The notes: a model not told the origin generated them from the letters alone. DNA of 64,000 nucleotides from Flagellimonas myxillae (GCF_023502235.1 NZ_JAMFLY010000002.1:885667-949666), one strand, 5' to 3'; shown: positions 52,535-62,230, numbered from the stretch's first letter. Made by a program: numbers and translations.

Positions 52535-54643
52535 TTAGTTGTTGATTAGCGCTACGGCCTTTTCCGCGGTTTGCACTGGCAGTTTACAAGCTCCTTCAAT
52601 ACAGACATACACAAAAGTCTCCCCCTCTGCATATCGGTTTTTTAATAGATCCACCGGCCCATCTTTTTGGGAACCTACCAAGATACTATTGGGCAAATAG
52701 CTCCGACTTATTTCCCTCCCCAGTTCTTTGTAATTATCACCCACCACGGCTATCTCGTAGAAATTTTGGTTTTCAAAAAGCACGAGATTCATCCAATTGG
52801 CAAACCCTTGGGCACTTTCTATAAAATCGTCCTGTACATTTTTCAACATTTGCTTGGCCCTGTCCCCATACCCATCATCCGGATATAATTTGTGCAATTT
52901 CAACAAGTTTTTGGCCATGATGGAATTGGAAGAGGATATCTCCTTGTCGATGGTCTCTATAGATCGTCTTATCAGCGACTTATCCGCATCCGAGGTGTAG
53001 AAGAACATTCCGGAATTTTCATCGGAAAAGTGCGTTACCGCATAATCCACCAAATTCTTGGCAAGGTTCAACCATTTAGCATCAAAAGTAACTTCATATA
53101 GCGAAATAAAGGACTCGCCCAGAACGGCGTAGTCCTCCAAAAACGCATCGATATCACTATTGCCGTCTTTGTGGTTTCGATATAGGGAATAATCTTCCTT
53201 GATCATAGCACTTTCCAAAAAAGAGGCATTGTTTAAGGCGAGCTCCAAATATTTTTCATCGCCCAGATACCTATAAGCATCAATAAGCCCGGTTAGCATA
53301 AGCCCGTTCCAAGAGGTAAGTACCTTATCATCGAGGCGCGGCTTGGAACGTTTGGCACGTTCTGCTTTCAGTACTTTAAGTGCCTCCTGCATTTTCGTCT
53401 TTAGTTCTGCAACCGATAAATCATGTTTCTTGGCAATCTCATCATCGTCCTTATCCCTGATCAATACATAATTTTCATGCTCCCACAGCCCGTACGAGTT
53501 AATGTTGTAATAATCTTGGAAAATTTCAAAATCGGCACCCAACAATGCACTAAGCTCCTCTTTGGTCCAGACATAATAGGCACCTTCGACCAATTCTCCG
53601 TTTTCGTTTAGGCTATCGGCATCCAAGGAAGAGTAGAACCCTCCATTTTCATCCAAAAGCTCTTCCTGAACGAAGGCAATGGTCTGTTCCACGACTTCCT
53701 TGTACAGTTCATTTTTGGTTACGGCATAGGCTTTGGCATACAAGCTTGTCAAGGGGCCGTTATCATAAAGCATTTTCTCGAAATGGGGAACGTGCCATTT
53801 GTTGTCCACCGAATATCTAGAGAAACCGCCACCGACATGATCAAAAACCCCACCATATGCGATTCGGGTCAAGGTCACATCAACCTGCTCCATCAATTCG
53901 GGTTTATTGTTGGTTTGGGCATAATGCATTAAAAAGTCCCAGTTATTGGGCATCATAAATTTTGGAGCCCTTTTATAGCCCCCAAGGAAATTATCGAAGT
54001 GGTTTGCCCAACTTTGGACCGCATTATCCAACTGCTCCATGTTAAAAATATCGGCATCGGATTTATTCTCAACAAGATTTACAGCATTGATGCCATTGGC
54101 TATATCCGTGGCATATTTTACAATTCGGGGTTTATCTTTTTGATAAAGCTCTACAAGTTGCTTCAGCGATTTCGTCCAGTTATCTTTGGGAAGATATGTA
54201 GCGCCCCAAAAGGGTCTTCCATCAGGTAAAGCGATGATGTTCAAGGGCCAACCTCCATTACCCGACATCATCGTAATGGCGTCCATGTATATTTGGTCGA
54301 CATCCGGTCTTTCTTCCCTATCAATTTTGATGTTGATGAAATTTTCGTTCATCATTTGGGCCACTTCTTCATCTTCAAAACATTCCTTTTCCATAACGTG
54401 GCACCAATGGCAGGACGAATACCCAATACTGATGAGCAAAGGTTTATCTTCCTTTTTGGCCCTTTCCAGTACCTCTGGCCGCCAAGCTTCCCAATTCACC
54501 GGATTGTGCGCATGCTGCAGCAGGTAGGGGCTGGTCTCGTTTATAAGGGCATTGGTGTGTTTATGGGTCACTTTATCGGATTTTTGGGTGCAGCCCGAAA
54601 AAAGGGGCATCAGCACCGATAGGAGGATAATTCTCTTGATCAT
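52535..54643 (-). CDS. DUF255 thioredoxin-domain lipoprotein (YyaL/SSP411 family)
   Basis: A 702-residue protein: lipobox signal ([18 protein letters not shown]), then a thioredoxin-like DUF255 domain with NPVNWEAW and [20 protein letters not shown] (CxxC), then an (alpha/alpha)6-barrel glycosidase-like part typical of the YyaL/spermatogenesis-associated-20 family ([15 protein letters not shown] and [14 protein letters not shown] blocks near 230 and 340). Function is unproven. The frame is open to 54661; the ATG at 54643 is chosen because it starts the lipobox signal peptide. The dodecin terminator lies immediately upstream. Confidence 0.85.
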   Translation of the reverse strand: MIKRIILLSVLMPLFSGCTQKSDKVTHKHTNALINETSPYLLQHAHNPVNWEAWRPEVLERAKKEDKPLLISIGYSSCHWCHVMEKECFEDEEVAQMMNENFINIKIDREERPDVDQIYMDAITMMSGNGGWPLNIIALPDGRPFWGATYLPKDNWTKSLKQLVELYQKDKPRIVKYATDIANGINAVNLVENKSDADIFNMEQLDNAVQSWANHFDNFLGGYKRAPKFMMPNNWDFLMHYAQTNNKPELMEQVDVTLTRIAYGGVFDHVGGGFSRYSVDNKWHVPHFEKMLYDNGPLTSLYAKAYAVTKNELYKEVVEQTIAFVQEELLDENGGFYSSLDADSLNENGELVEGAYYVWTKEELSALLGADFEIFQDYYNINSYGLWEHENYVLIRDKDDDEIAKKHDLSVAELKTKMQEALKVLKAERAKRSKPRLDDKVLTSWNGLMLTGLIDAYRYLGDEKYLELALNNASFLESAMIKEDYSLYRNHKDGNSDIDAFLEDYAVLGESFISLYEVTFDAKWLNLAKNLVDYAVTHFSDENSGMFFYTSDADKSLIRRSIETIDKEISSSNSIMAKNLLKLHKLYPDDGYGDRAKQMLKNVQDDFIESAQGFANWMNLVLFENQNFYEIAVVGDNYKELGREISRSYLPNSILVGSQKDGPVDLLKNRYAEGETFVYVCIEGACKLPVQTAEKAVALINN

Positions 54644-54663
54644 AACAACATATTTGGACATAA

Positions 54664-54690
54664 AAAAAGCGCCCTAAAAGGGCGCTTTTT
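54664..54690 (-). terminator. Terminator of the dodecin gene
   Basis: A perfect 12-bp inverted repeat (54664-54675 with 54679-54690) closes a 3-base loop around GCGCCCT/AGGGCGC. It has A and T tracts on both sides, so it works in both directions. Leftward it ends the dodecin transcript 13 bp after its stop, only 20 bp before the next ATG at 54643. Confidence 0.9.
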
Positions 54691-54703
54691 CTTTGCCCTT
54701 CGA

Positions 54704-54904
54704 TTATTTCACCTCAAAGGTAATCTTTACATTGACTCTGTATTCATCTATTTTGCCATCTTTAACAGAAGCACTTTGTTCATTGATGTAAACAGAGCGT
54801 ATGTTTTTAACTGACTTTGATGCTTGGTCCAGTGCATTTTTTGCGGCCTGCTCCCAACTTTCGTCCGAGTTGGCCAATACTTCGATTACTTTTAATACTG
54901 CCAT
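54704..54904 (-). CDS. Dodecin (small flavin-binding dodecamer)
   Basis: A 66-residue protein matching dodecins in length and layout: MAVLKVIEVLANSDESWEQA, ALDQASKSVKNIRSVYINEQ and a final beta-strand YRVNVKITFEVK. Dodecins assemble into hollow 12-mers that store flavins or CoA-type ligands. It is monocistronic: a promoter at 54938-54966 and a strong terminator frame it. Confidence 0.93.
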   Translation of the reverse strand: MAVLKVIEVLANSDESWEQAAKNALDQASKSVKNIRSVYINEQSASVKDGKIDEYRVNVKITFEVK

Positions 54905-54937
54905 AATAGTTAATGATTTTAAATTTATTCAATTTAG

Positions 54938-54966
54938 CAAAAATTGATCATAAACGGCAGTGCCAA
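54938..54966 (-). promoter_or_regulatory. Promoter of the dodecin gene
   Basis: On the minus strand a -33 TTG (54964-54966) and AATTTTTG (54938-54945) are separated by 18 bp; the -7 differs from TAnnTTTG only in its first base. Transcription would start about 27 bases before the ATG at 54904. Confidence 0.5.
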
Positions 54967-54975
54967 CTTTGTAAA

Positions 54976-55872
54976 TCAGCCGTTAATAGCCACGACCTCG
55001 TTAATCTTATCACCCAACATGTTTTTTAGCATGGTCTCAATGCCGTTTTTTAGAGTAAAAGTGGAAGAGGGGCACCCACTACATGCGCCTTGAAGGATAA
55101 CATTCACGATTTTGCTATCAGCTTCATACGATTGGAATAGAATATTCCCGCCATCGCTGGCTACAGCAGGTTTTACGTATTCGTCCAAGATGTCCATAAT
55201 CTGTTTGGAAGTATCGTCATAAACCGCCTGGTTGTCGTTTTGTTGGCTTTTTTCATTGGATCTTTGGATACTTTCCGCAGTAACCACTTCCTTGCCAGCG
55301 GCTAGATAATCCCTTATGAATTCTCGCACTTCCATGGATACATCTTCCCATTCGGCCATATCGTATTTGGAAACAGAAACGTAATTGTGATCCAAAAATA
55401 TTTCCTTCACAAAAGGAAAATGAAAAAGCTCACGAGCTAGAGGACTATCCTTTGCTTCATCAATATTCTTAAACTCGTAGGTGGCTGGTACAATTCTCTT
55501 ATTGGAAACAAATTTCATTACCGCAGGGTTCGGGGTCACTTCCGCGTACACGGTAATGGGTTGTTTCTTCTGCATCTTTTCCTCGTTGACCACGGCCCCG
55601 CCATCGTTGAGGTAATCCACCAATTGCTGAGCTACTTCGCCCTTCACATCGTCCCATTCCACAATATCAAATCGCTCCAGGGCAACAAAGTTGCCGGAGA
55701 TATATACAGTCTTGACAAAGGGTAGGTAAAAGAGCTGTTGCGCCAAAGGGGAATCCTTGGCTTCATCAATATTTTTGAACTCATAATTCTCTCTTACAAG
55801 GAACTGATTTGCCTCAAATTTTAGGATTTTAGCGTTGTTGGTTGGTACAACTGTGATATTAAATTCTTTCAT
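54976..55872 (-). CDS. Nfu/NifU-type iron-sulfur scaffold with duplicated N-terminal domain
   Basis: A 298-residue protein with two tandem Nfu_N domains (about 1-95 and 105-195) that both contain the identical phrase YEFKNIDEAKDSPLA and a C-terminal NifU domain (about 215-298) with the cluster-binding GACSGCPSSTF (CxxC). Nfu proteins carry [4Fe-4S] clusters to target enzymes. The duplication is visible in the sequence and is a feature of Bacteroidota members. The gene is monocistronic, with a strong promoter at 55887-55917. Confidence 0.92.
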   Translation of the reverse strand: MKEFNITVVPTNNAKILKFEANQFLVRENYEFKNIDEAKDSPLAQQLFYLPFVKTVYISGNFVALERFDIVEWDDVKGEVAQQLVDYLNDGGAVVNEEKMQKKQPITVYAEVTPNPAVMKFVSNKRIVPATYEFKNIDEAKDSPLARELFHFPFVKEIFLDHNYVSVSKYDMAEWEDVSMEVREFIRDYLAAGKEVVTAESIQRSNEKSQQNDNQAVYDDTSKQIMDILDEYVKPAVASDGGNILFQSYEADSKIVNVILQGACSGCPSSTFTLKNGIETMLKNMLGDKINEVVAING

Positions 55873-55886
55873 AGCCCAAATTTGTA

Positions 55887-55917
55887 CAAAAATACCAAAG
55901 TAAAGATGAGGGGCAAA
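55887..55917 (-). promoter_or_regulatory. Promoter of the Nfu gene
   Basis: On the minus strand TTTG (55914-55917) and TATTTTTG (55887-55894) are separated by 19 bp, an exact fit to the Bacteroidota consensus. The -7 ends 14 bp before the ATG at 55872, so the leader is very short. Confidence 0.75.
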
Positions 55918-55995
55918 ATATATAATAATGTGGGGTGAAGGGCGTTATTTAAATGTTTGATTACCTTTAAACCCCAACTATAGCCCAAACACCTC

Positions 55996-56991
55996 ATGAG
56001 ACGCTATTTAACCTCACTCATCATATTCCTTGCACTAGGGTTTACTGCCAAGGCCCAAGAGGGCATTCCTGTTTATTTTGATTATTTGGCAGATAACTAC
56101 TATCTAGTCTATCCCTCTATGGCGGGAATTGCCGAGGGAACCAAGATTAGACTTACGGCAAGAAAGCAATGGTTCAACGTTGACGAGGCACCTAGTTTAC
56201 AGACTTTGAATTTTAACTCGAGGGTAGGTGAGCGAAGCGGAATTGGGGCCATTTTATTCAATGATGCCAATGGATACCACTCCCAAACAGGGTTTAAGGC
56301 AACTTATGCCCATCATTTGCAGCTAGGCGGGGACTTTAGGACCCTGAACCAAGTTTCCTTGGGACTAAGTGCAGGTGTTATATTGAGTAGCTTGGATGAG
56401 ACAGAATTTAGGTCCATAATTCCAGACCCGGTTATTACGGGAACCAAGAATACCACAAGCTACTTTAATGTGGATTTGGGAGCTTCCTATAACTACATGG
56501 AATTTTATGCCCATGCCGCAATTCTGAATGTTTTGGGTAGTGGCCGAGATCTATATAGTGCCGCTGAATTTGACAATTTACGCCGGTATTTGCTATCTGC
56601 AGGCTATGTTTTTGGAAGAAATACCAGGATTGAGCCCTCTGTACTGTTCCAACTAACGGACTTTACCAAAGAGAAAACCGTTGATATCAATGCAAAAGTG
56701 TACAAAGATGTAAGTTTTGGTACCGTTTGGGCCGGACTTTCGTATAGAAGAAGCTTTGATGGAGCCCAATTCCAGACCAATGGTGGCTTTGGGGAGCAAC
56801 GATTACAGTTGTTCACACCTATTATCGGGGTCAACGTAAATCAATTTTTATTTTCCTATAACTACTCCTATCAATCGGGTGACATCCGTTTCGACAATGG
56901 GGGATTCCATCAGATTACCTTGGGCTATGAGTTTGGTCAAAACGACCAGGGCAAACGCTATGATTGTTATTGCCCCGCTGCCAACAACTAA
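55996..56991 (+). CDS. PorP/SprF family T9SS-associated membrane protein
   Basis: A 331-residue outer-membrane protein: signal peptide (ending GFTAKAQ), then the PorP/SprF features YLVYPSMAGIAEGTKIRLTA and RKQWFNVDEAPSLQTLNFNS, and alternating beta strands to FHQITLGYEFGQNDQGKRY. PorP/SprF proteins support secretion or surface anchoring of a particular large adhesin by the type IX system, and usually lie next to it. Here no adhesin gene flanks it, so its partner must lie elsewhere. A stem-loop follows. Confidence 0.9.
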   Translation: MRRYLTSLIIFLALGFTAKAQEGIPVYFDYLADNYYLVYPSMAGIAEGTKIRLTARKQWFNVDEAPSLQTLNFNSRVGERSGIGAILFNDANGYHSQTGFKATYAHHLQLGGDFRTLNQVSLGLSAGVILSSLDETEFRSIIPDPVITGTKNTTSYFNVDLGASYNYMEFYAHAAILNVLGSGRDLYSAAEFDNLRRYLLSAGYVFGRNTRIEPSVLFQLTDFTKEKTVDINAKVYKDVSFGTVWAGLSYRRSFDGAQFQTNGGFGEQRLQLFTPIIGVNVNQFLFSYNYSYQSGDIRFDNGGFHQITLGYEFGQNDQGKRYDCYCPAANN

Positions 56992-57020
56992 AATGGCCCA
57001 TCGGTTAAGATGGACCATTT
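56991..57020. terminator. Hairpin between convergent porP-type and VWA genes
   Basis: AAATGG-C-CCATC (56991-57002) pairs with GATGG-A-CCATTT (57009-57020) with one mismatch. It starts on the last base of the porP stop codon. There is no strong T-run, so efficiency is uncertain, but the position suits termination from both sides. Confidence 0.5.
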
Positions 57021-57041
57021 AAAACTACAATCAACACAAAA

Positions 57042-58211
57042 CTAATCCCACTTGTAGTTTTTCTTTGCTGCCTGGGTTTTAATGGCGTTCAACATCGCAT
57101 TTTCCAGTTCTCCGGTCTCGTCCTTTTGATTTTTGGCAATGTAGGCCTTGCGTTTCGCGTCCAATTCTTGGATTTGCTTTTGGATTTCCATTCGCTCCTG
57201 CTTCTTCGCCGACACATAATCCTTGATTTCCTTTTCGGATTTTCCCTTCAGTTCTGCGGGCAAATCTTGGTCTTTTAGTTCCGCTACCTCAAAATCTTCC
57301 TCTTCCATGGCATCAACCAAGTCCCATTTAGAGTTTTTATATAGCCTTGAACCTTTGCTAATGGACCTTTTTACAGCTACTCCCTTGTTTACGGAATATG
57401 CTTTGGAGTCCTCCGCTGCTTGCGCCGCTTCTTTTTGGGCTCCGAAATACCCGTAAGAGACATAGGTTTTGTTCAATTTTGCATTGAGTTGGATGATGAT
57501 ATCGTCATAAGGTGTTTCAATATGTACTACTTGACGATTGTGATCAATGGCCATATAATCTCCGCCGGTCAAGGTGGCACCGTTTTTCCAAGCTGTGGAG
57601 ATACCTTGCTCATAATTTCCGCAGAAAATGGTATTTACAACCACATCCTTTTCCTTGGCATTATGGGCCGCATCCTTATAATTCAGTTTTCCTTGGGTAA
57701 AGGGTTCGTTCCCCGCGATGAATATCATTTTAAGATCATCGGCATTTTTGCCCCAATCCAATTGTTTTAGCGAGGTTTGAATGACTTCCCCACAGAATTC
57801 CTCTCCGCCATTGGTGGTCAAAGAGAACAACTTTTCCGAGATTTCGTCCAAGTCATCACTAAATCCCAAAACCTGCCTGATATAACCTTCACTGGAAGCC
57901 AAATTGTCGTTGCCGTATTCGTATAGGGCAATTTGCAGCGATGGTCGTGTCGCGTTCCCGCAGCGGGCATGGGTAAACTCGTTTACAATATCCCATAATT
58001 GGGCTTTGGCTTGGTTAATAAGCCCGTCCATACTGTTACTGGTATCGAGCAACAAGGCTATTTTTACAAATTGTTCCGCTGGTTTTTCGGCCACTGGGGT
58101 GGTCAACAAGGAAGCCGTTTCCTGTTTATGTGCATTTAGATTGCATCCGTATATCGTTCCTGCCGAGAGGATCATGATGCTTATTCCGAATAATTGTTTC
58201 AAAATTTTCAT
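57042..58211 (-). CDS. VWA-domain lipoprotein
   Basis: A 389-residue lipoprotein with lipobox AGTIYGC (Cys at about 23). A von Willebrand factor A domain (about 45-250) follows with the metal-ion site DTSNSM and later a Thr and Asp that may complete the MIDAS. A C-terminal region (about 280-389) is rich in Lys/Glu and predicted coiled coil (QERMEIQKQIQELDAKRKAY). The same strand carries the DUF4349 gene directly upstream (11 bp), so the two form a pair. Role unknown: a periplasmic adhesion or assembly factor is plausible. Confidence 0.82.
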   Translation of the reverse strand: MKILKQLFGISIMILSAGTIYGCNLNAHKQETASLLTTPVAEKPAEQFVKIALLLDTSNSMDGLINQAKAQLWDIVNEFTHARCGNATRPSLQIALYEYGNDNLASSEGYIRQVLGFSDDLDEISEKLFSLTTNGGEEFCGEVIQTSLKQLDWGKNADDLKMIFIAGNEPFTQGKLNYKDAAHNAKEKDVVVNTIFCGNYEQGISTAWKNGATLTGGDYMAIDHNRQVVHIETPYDDIIIQLNAKLNKTYVSYGYFGAQKEAAQAAEDSKAYSVNKGVAVKRSISKGSRLYKNSKWDLVDAMEEEDFEVAELKDQDLPAELKGKSEKEIKDYVSAKKQERMEIQKQIQELDAKRKAYIAKNQKDETGELENAMLNAIKTQAAKKNYKWD

Positions 58212-58222
58212 AGTTCAATGAT

Positions 58223-59065
58223 TTAGATATTATTTTTTATTTTTTCGATGATCAGGGCCAGGAGATACGAGAACAGGGCGATCACGGTCAAAATCAACAT
58301 GATCTTTAAATAAGTGCTGATACTCCATTCCATGGCGTTTTTGATAATTTGTAGGTGTTCAATTTGTAAGGGCTGACGTTCGGACAGCTCAAACTTTACT
58401 GTGCAAAACTCATTTTCCGAATCAAAACTGCCCAGACTTACGCCCAGTTCCTGAAGTTGCTGTTCAATCTCCAGAATTCTGTTTTCCAAGAGTATGTATT
58501 CATTTATTTCTCCGCTCTTTAGTTTTAGATCCTCTAGGGATCGTTTGGTTTCGGTCAACGATGCTCTCTTTGCTTTAAGTTCGTTGTATTCGTTGGTTTT
58601 GTCCTTTTTGGTGATTTCTTTGGAGGTAATGTTTCCAATGGCAATGAGATTATGGTACAGCTGATCGAAATTTTTAGGTGGAACCCCGATCACAAGATGC
58701 AAGTGTCGATACCCATCGTTTCCCGTTTTGTTTTCAAATTGGATAAGACCTTTTAAAGATTCAATCTGCTCCCTAAGCTGCTTTTCATCCTGGTCAAACT
58801 GATGGGTAGTTGCATCAATGTCCGCTATTTTTTCATATTTCTGATCAACATGTATTGCGGTTTGATTGGTTGCTGGATATTTGGTCGTCGCATAGTTCTT
58901 CCTTACTGCAATTTCAAGGGGAATTTCCATCGACATTTCAGTGTAAATGAAGGAATCGTTATAGGTAGGTTCGTTATAACCATAGATAAGCCTAAATAGG
59001 AATAGTAGTACCAGTCCTAAACTTAACCGTAAAATTGACTTTCTTAATTTGTGATACTTGGTCAT
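58223..59065 (-). CDS. DUF4349-family membrane protein
   Basis: A 280-residue protein with an N-terminal membrane segment (LRLSLGLVLLFLFRLIYGY), an extracytoplasmic region containing the DUF4349 core (HLVIGVPPKNFDQLYHNLIA and IGNITSKEITKKDKTNEYNE), a coiled coil (ILEIEQQLQELG) and a C-terminal membrane segment (YLKIMLILTVIALFSYLLAL). DUF4349 proteins occur in many phyla with no proven role. An earlier start at 59167 would add 34 residues without homologous look; the ATG at 59065 is chosen. It is followed by the VWA gene. Confidence 0.82.
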   Translation of the reverse strand: MTKYHKLRKSILRLSLGLVLLFLFRLIYGYNEPTYNDSFIYTEMSMEIPLEIAVRKNYATTKYPATNQTAIHVDQKYEKIADIDATTHQFDQDEKQLREQIESLKGLIQFENKTGNDGYRHLHLVIGVPPKNFDQLYHNLIAIGNITSKEITKKDKTNEYNELKAKRASLTETKRSLEDLKLKSGEINEYILLENRILEIEQQLQELGVSLGSFDSENEFCTVKFELSERQPLQIEHLQIIKNAMEWSISTYLKIMLILTVIALFSYLLALIIEKIKNNI

Positions 59066-59274
59066 TTGCTTCAATTTCAATGATGAACGGGATAAAACTA
59101 TTCCCAACTTTTTTGAAATAAAATCGGGAATGAGTGAAAGCCCCCCTTTAGTTAGGGACTGCGCCAACTGGTTTTGTGAGGAGGTTAAAATGGCGGATCA
59201 ATGGTCATTTTTGAGCGCAAGGCCATTTTTTAAAACGCTTTGGATGAATTAAGTTTACGGGAGTTTAATCCAAA

Positions 59275-61488
59275 ATGAAGAATAGAAAATTCATAGTTCA
59301 CCTTTTGCTTTTTTTCTCACTTGTGGGGGCCGCGCAACAGCAAAGTACCCGCGAAAGAGTAGAAATCAAGGGCTCTGTAAAGGGCAAGGAGAACTATGAG
59401 CCCATTTCTGGGGTGGAGGTATCAACGGACAAGGGGTACTTTACCACCACAAACCGTCAAGGGGAATTCAGCATTACGGCAACAATAGGGGATTACCTCA
59501 TTTTTGAGAGTGAGGAATTTGAGACGGTTCGCCATCGGATTACTTCCGACGAGGATGTGGACGTGTTGGTCAAGGGTTATGAGTCCTCTGCGGTTTCAAG
59601 AAAAGAAAAACGTAGCAGTCCGTATTCCCGCAAGGTTGTAAATCATCAGCGATTTTTGGACTCGGCCAACCACTATAAAAGGACCAATCTTGAAAAAAGT
59701 ATAGATTTTATTGCCCAATCCATAGGGCAATTAGGAAAAAGAGGCAATAAAACCGAACTGTCAAATGCGTTGACCGCCCTAGGTGAAATTTATGTCTACC
59801 ATCAGCAGTACGATTTGGCCATCAGTAGTTATAAAGATGCCCTTGCTGCTCGAAGAACCGTAAAAACAGAGTTGTTGTTGGGTCAGGCCTATATTTTGAA
59901 CAGCGAGTTTGAAATGGGGGCATCCATGTTGGCACCATTAATCGAAGTAAACGGATTGGTTCCTTACCAGCGAATCGAAATTTACGAGGGACTTGGGGAT
60001 GCCCATAAGGGAATGGGTATTTCCCAAAAGGCCTTGGACTACTACGAGGAAGGTTTGCAGGTTGCCCAAAAAAATCAGATTTCCCCAAAGATAATTGACC
60101 TAAATTCCAAGATTGCGGACACCTACGCACGAGACAATAGGTTGGTGGAGGCCGAAGGCTTTTTTGCCAATTCCCTCAACCTTTCAAAAACCGTGGCCCC
60201 CGAGCGAAAAATCCAGGAAAACGAAAAAGTGGCGGACTTCTATAGCGAGAAAAATCGTTATGAGGACGAAATTCAACTGCGGAAGCAAAGCTTGAACGAA
60301 CTGCAACAACTTCCTGGTTTAACAGTAAACAAGGACAACTCGGCAACAGGCCAGCTTGATTCGATTACTTCACAGCAAATAAACTACAAAATAGGGCGGG
60401 CCTACATTGCCCAGGATAAACTGGATGAGGCCATTCCCTATCTTCAGAAAAGCATTGTCGAGGCGGATAGCGAGGATGATTTGGTGGTAAAAAAAGATGC
60501 CACAAGACGGTTGTCCGAGGTCTACCGGTATAAGGGCGATTTTACCAAAGCTCTTGAGACCTATCAAGACTATGTTTCCGTCGTCGACAGTCTGTACGCC
60601 AGAAAAGAGCAGGAAATTTCCAGGGCTGCCCGCTTGAACCGGGAAATTGCTACCAAACAGAATCGTATTTCGAGCTTGGAGCAAGAACGGGAGCTATCGC
60701 AAAGTAAGTATAGCCTGGCCGTTACCGAGCAACAGTTGTTCGAGGAAACAAGCAAACGGCAAGGATGGATCATCTATTCCCTAATTTTTGGAATGGTGCT
60801 TATGGCTTTGACCGCTTTCCTGTTTTATAGAAACAATCAACAACAAAAGTTGGCAAACAACCTGTTGGCGCTTAAATCTTTGCGCACGCAGATGAATCCA
60901 CATTTTATCTTTAATGCGCTCAACTCGGTGAACAACTACATCGCCAAGAGTGATGAACGCAGCGCAAATCGTTTCTTAAGTGATTTTTCGGTCCTAATGC
61001 GGAGTGTATTGGAAAATTCCGAGGAGGACTTTATTCCATTGCCCAAGGAGTTGGAGCTTTTGGAGCTTTATGTGAAACTGGAACATTCCCGATTTGCCGA
61101 TAAGTTTGATTTTGAGATTGATATTGATGGAAAAACCGATATCGAAGCCTATGAAATTCCCCCAATGCTATTACAACCTTATATTGAAAATGCTATATGG
61201 CATGGCCTTAGATATAAAGAAGAAAAGGGATTTTTGAAGATTAACGTCAAGGAAATGGCCCAGGGCATATTGGAAATCGTTATTGAAGACAATGGGATAG
61301 GGAGGAAGAAATCGGCCGTACTAAAAACGGAAAATCAGAAAAAACAGAAATCCAAAGGGATGGGCAATATTAAAAAGAGGATTCAAATCCTGAATGACAT
61401 GTACAAGAACAAGGTGGATGTGTCCATTACCGATTTGTATGATGACGAAACCGGAACCAAAGTAACCTTAAAGCTTAGAAAAGACTAA
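59275..61488 (+). CDS. LytS-type sensor histidine kinase with TPR and carboxypeptidase-like regulatory domain
   Basis: A 737-residue sensor kinase: signal peptide (ending GAAQ), a carboxypeptidase regulatory-like beta domain (about 25-105, IKGSVKGKENYEPISGVEV), a run of TPR-like helices (about 130-460), a coiled coil, one membrane segment (about 498-518) and a cytoplasmic LytS-family kinase with H543 in MNPHFIFNALNSVNNY and the ATP-binding phrases LLQPYIENAIWHGL, IEDNGIG and GMGNIKKRIQ. The TPR part should lie in the periplasm. The response regulator gene starts in the stop codon of this gene. It is probably an envelope sensor; the signal is unknown. Confidence 0.92.
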   Translation: MKNRKFIVHLLLFFSLVGAAQQQSTRERVEIKGSVKGKENYEPISGVEVSTDKGYFTTTNRQGEFSITATIGDYLIFESEEFETVRHRITSDEDVDVLVKGYESSAVSRKEKRSSPYSRKVVNHQRFLDSANHYKRTNLEKSIDFIAQSIGQLGKRGNKTELSNALTALGEIYVYHQQYDLAISSYKDALAARRTVKTELLLGQAYILNSEFEMGASMLAPLIEVNGLVPYQRIEIYEGLGDAHKGMGISQKALDYYEEGLQVAQKNQISPKIIDLNSKIADTYARDNRLVEAEGFFANSLNLSKTVAPERKIQENEKVADFYSEKNRYEDEIQLRKQSLNELQQLPGLTVNKDNSATGQLDSITSQQINYKIGRAYIAQDKLDEAIPYLQKSIVEADSEDDLVVKKDATRRLSEVYRYKGDFTKALETYQDYVSVVDSLYARKEQEISRAARLNREIATKQNRISSLEQERELSQSKYSLAVTEQQLFEETSKRQGWIIYSLIFGMVLMALTAFLFYRNNQQQKLANNLLALKSLRTQMNPHFIFNALNSVNNYIAKSDERSANRFLSDFSVLMRSVLENSEEDFIPLPKELELLELYVKLEHSRFADKFDFEIDIDGKTDIEAYEIPPMLLQPYIENAIWHGLRYKEEKGFLKINVKEMAQGILEIVIEDNGIGRKKSAVLKTENQKKQKSKGMGNIKKRIQILNDMYKNKVDVSITDLYDDETGTKVTLKLRKD

Positions 61489-62219
61489 TGGAGATGAGGG
61501 CAATAATTGTAGAGGATGAAGCCAATAGTAGAGAAATACTTCGGAATTATTTGGCCAAATATTGTAAAGGGGTGAAACTGGAGGGTGAAGCTTCCAATAT
61601 CACCGAAGGTGTGGAGTTGATCAAGAGCAAGCAACCCGATTTGGTTTTTCTGGATGTGGAAATGCCTTTCGGCAATGCCTTTGATTTGCTGGATAAACTC
61701 CCGGAAAGAACTTTCGAAACCATATTTGTGACTGCCTACAATCACTACGCAATGGATGCTTTGAACAATCATGCTGCGTACTATCTGATGAAACCTATCA
61801 ATATTGATGAGTTAATAAAAGGAGTGGACTATGTAAGGGAAGTAAAGGAAAGGGAGAATGCGCTCGAAGGTCAGGTCCTAAAGGCAAAACCAATAAAGGC
61901 CGAAGGGAAGATAACTTTACCACAACAGGATGGATTTCAAGTTTTGGAGGTCGGGGATATTTATTTTTGTAAAGCGGACGACAACTATACTGAAATCTAC
62001 CTGGAGCACAAGAAAATTCTGGTGAGCAAGACCCTAAAATATTTTGAGGATGCATTGAGTTCCTATGCCTTTGCCAGAATCCATAAATCCTATTTGGTCA
62101 ATGTGGCCGAGGTGGTCAAGTATAAGAAAGGAAAGGGGGGTAGCGTGGTTTTGTCCAATGGAAAAGAACTTTCCGTATCAGCATCAAAAAAAGCAGCTTT
62201 GCTATCGTATTTTCAATAG
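61488..62219 (+). CDS. LytTR-family response regulator
   Basis: A 243-residue regulator: receiver domain (1-120) with the phosphoacceptor Asp in LVFLDVEMPFG (D56 from the first ATG, D54 from the ATG at 61494) and conserved Thr/Lys in FVTAYNHYAMD and LMKPI, then a LytTR DNA-binding domain (about 145-243: IYFCKADDNYTEIYLEHKKI, FARIHKSYLVNVAEVVKY). It is the partner of the adjacent kinase; the ATG overlaps the kinase stop by one base. Targets unknown. Confidence 0.92.
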   Translation: MEMRAIIVEDEANSREILRNYLAKYCKGVKLEGEASNITEGVELIKSKQPDLVFLDVEMPFGNAFDLLDKLPERTFETIFVTAYNHYAMDALNNHAAYYLMKPINIDELIKGVDYVREVKERENALEGQVLKAKPIKAEGKITLPQQDGFQVLEVGDIYFCKADDNYTEIYLEHKKILVSKTLKYFEDALSSYAFARIHKSYLVNVAEVVKYKKGKGGSVVLSNGKELSVSASKKAALLSYFQ

Positions 62220-62230
62220 AATAAAAAGAA

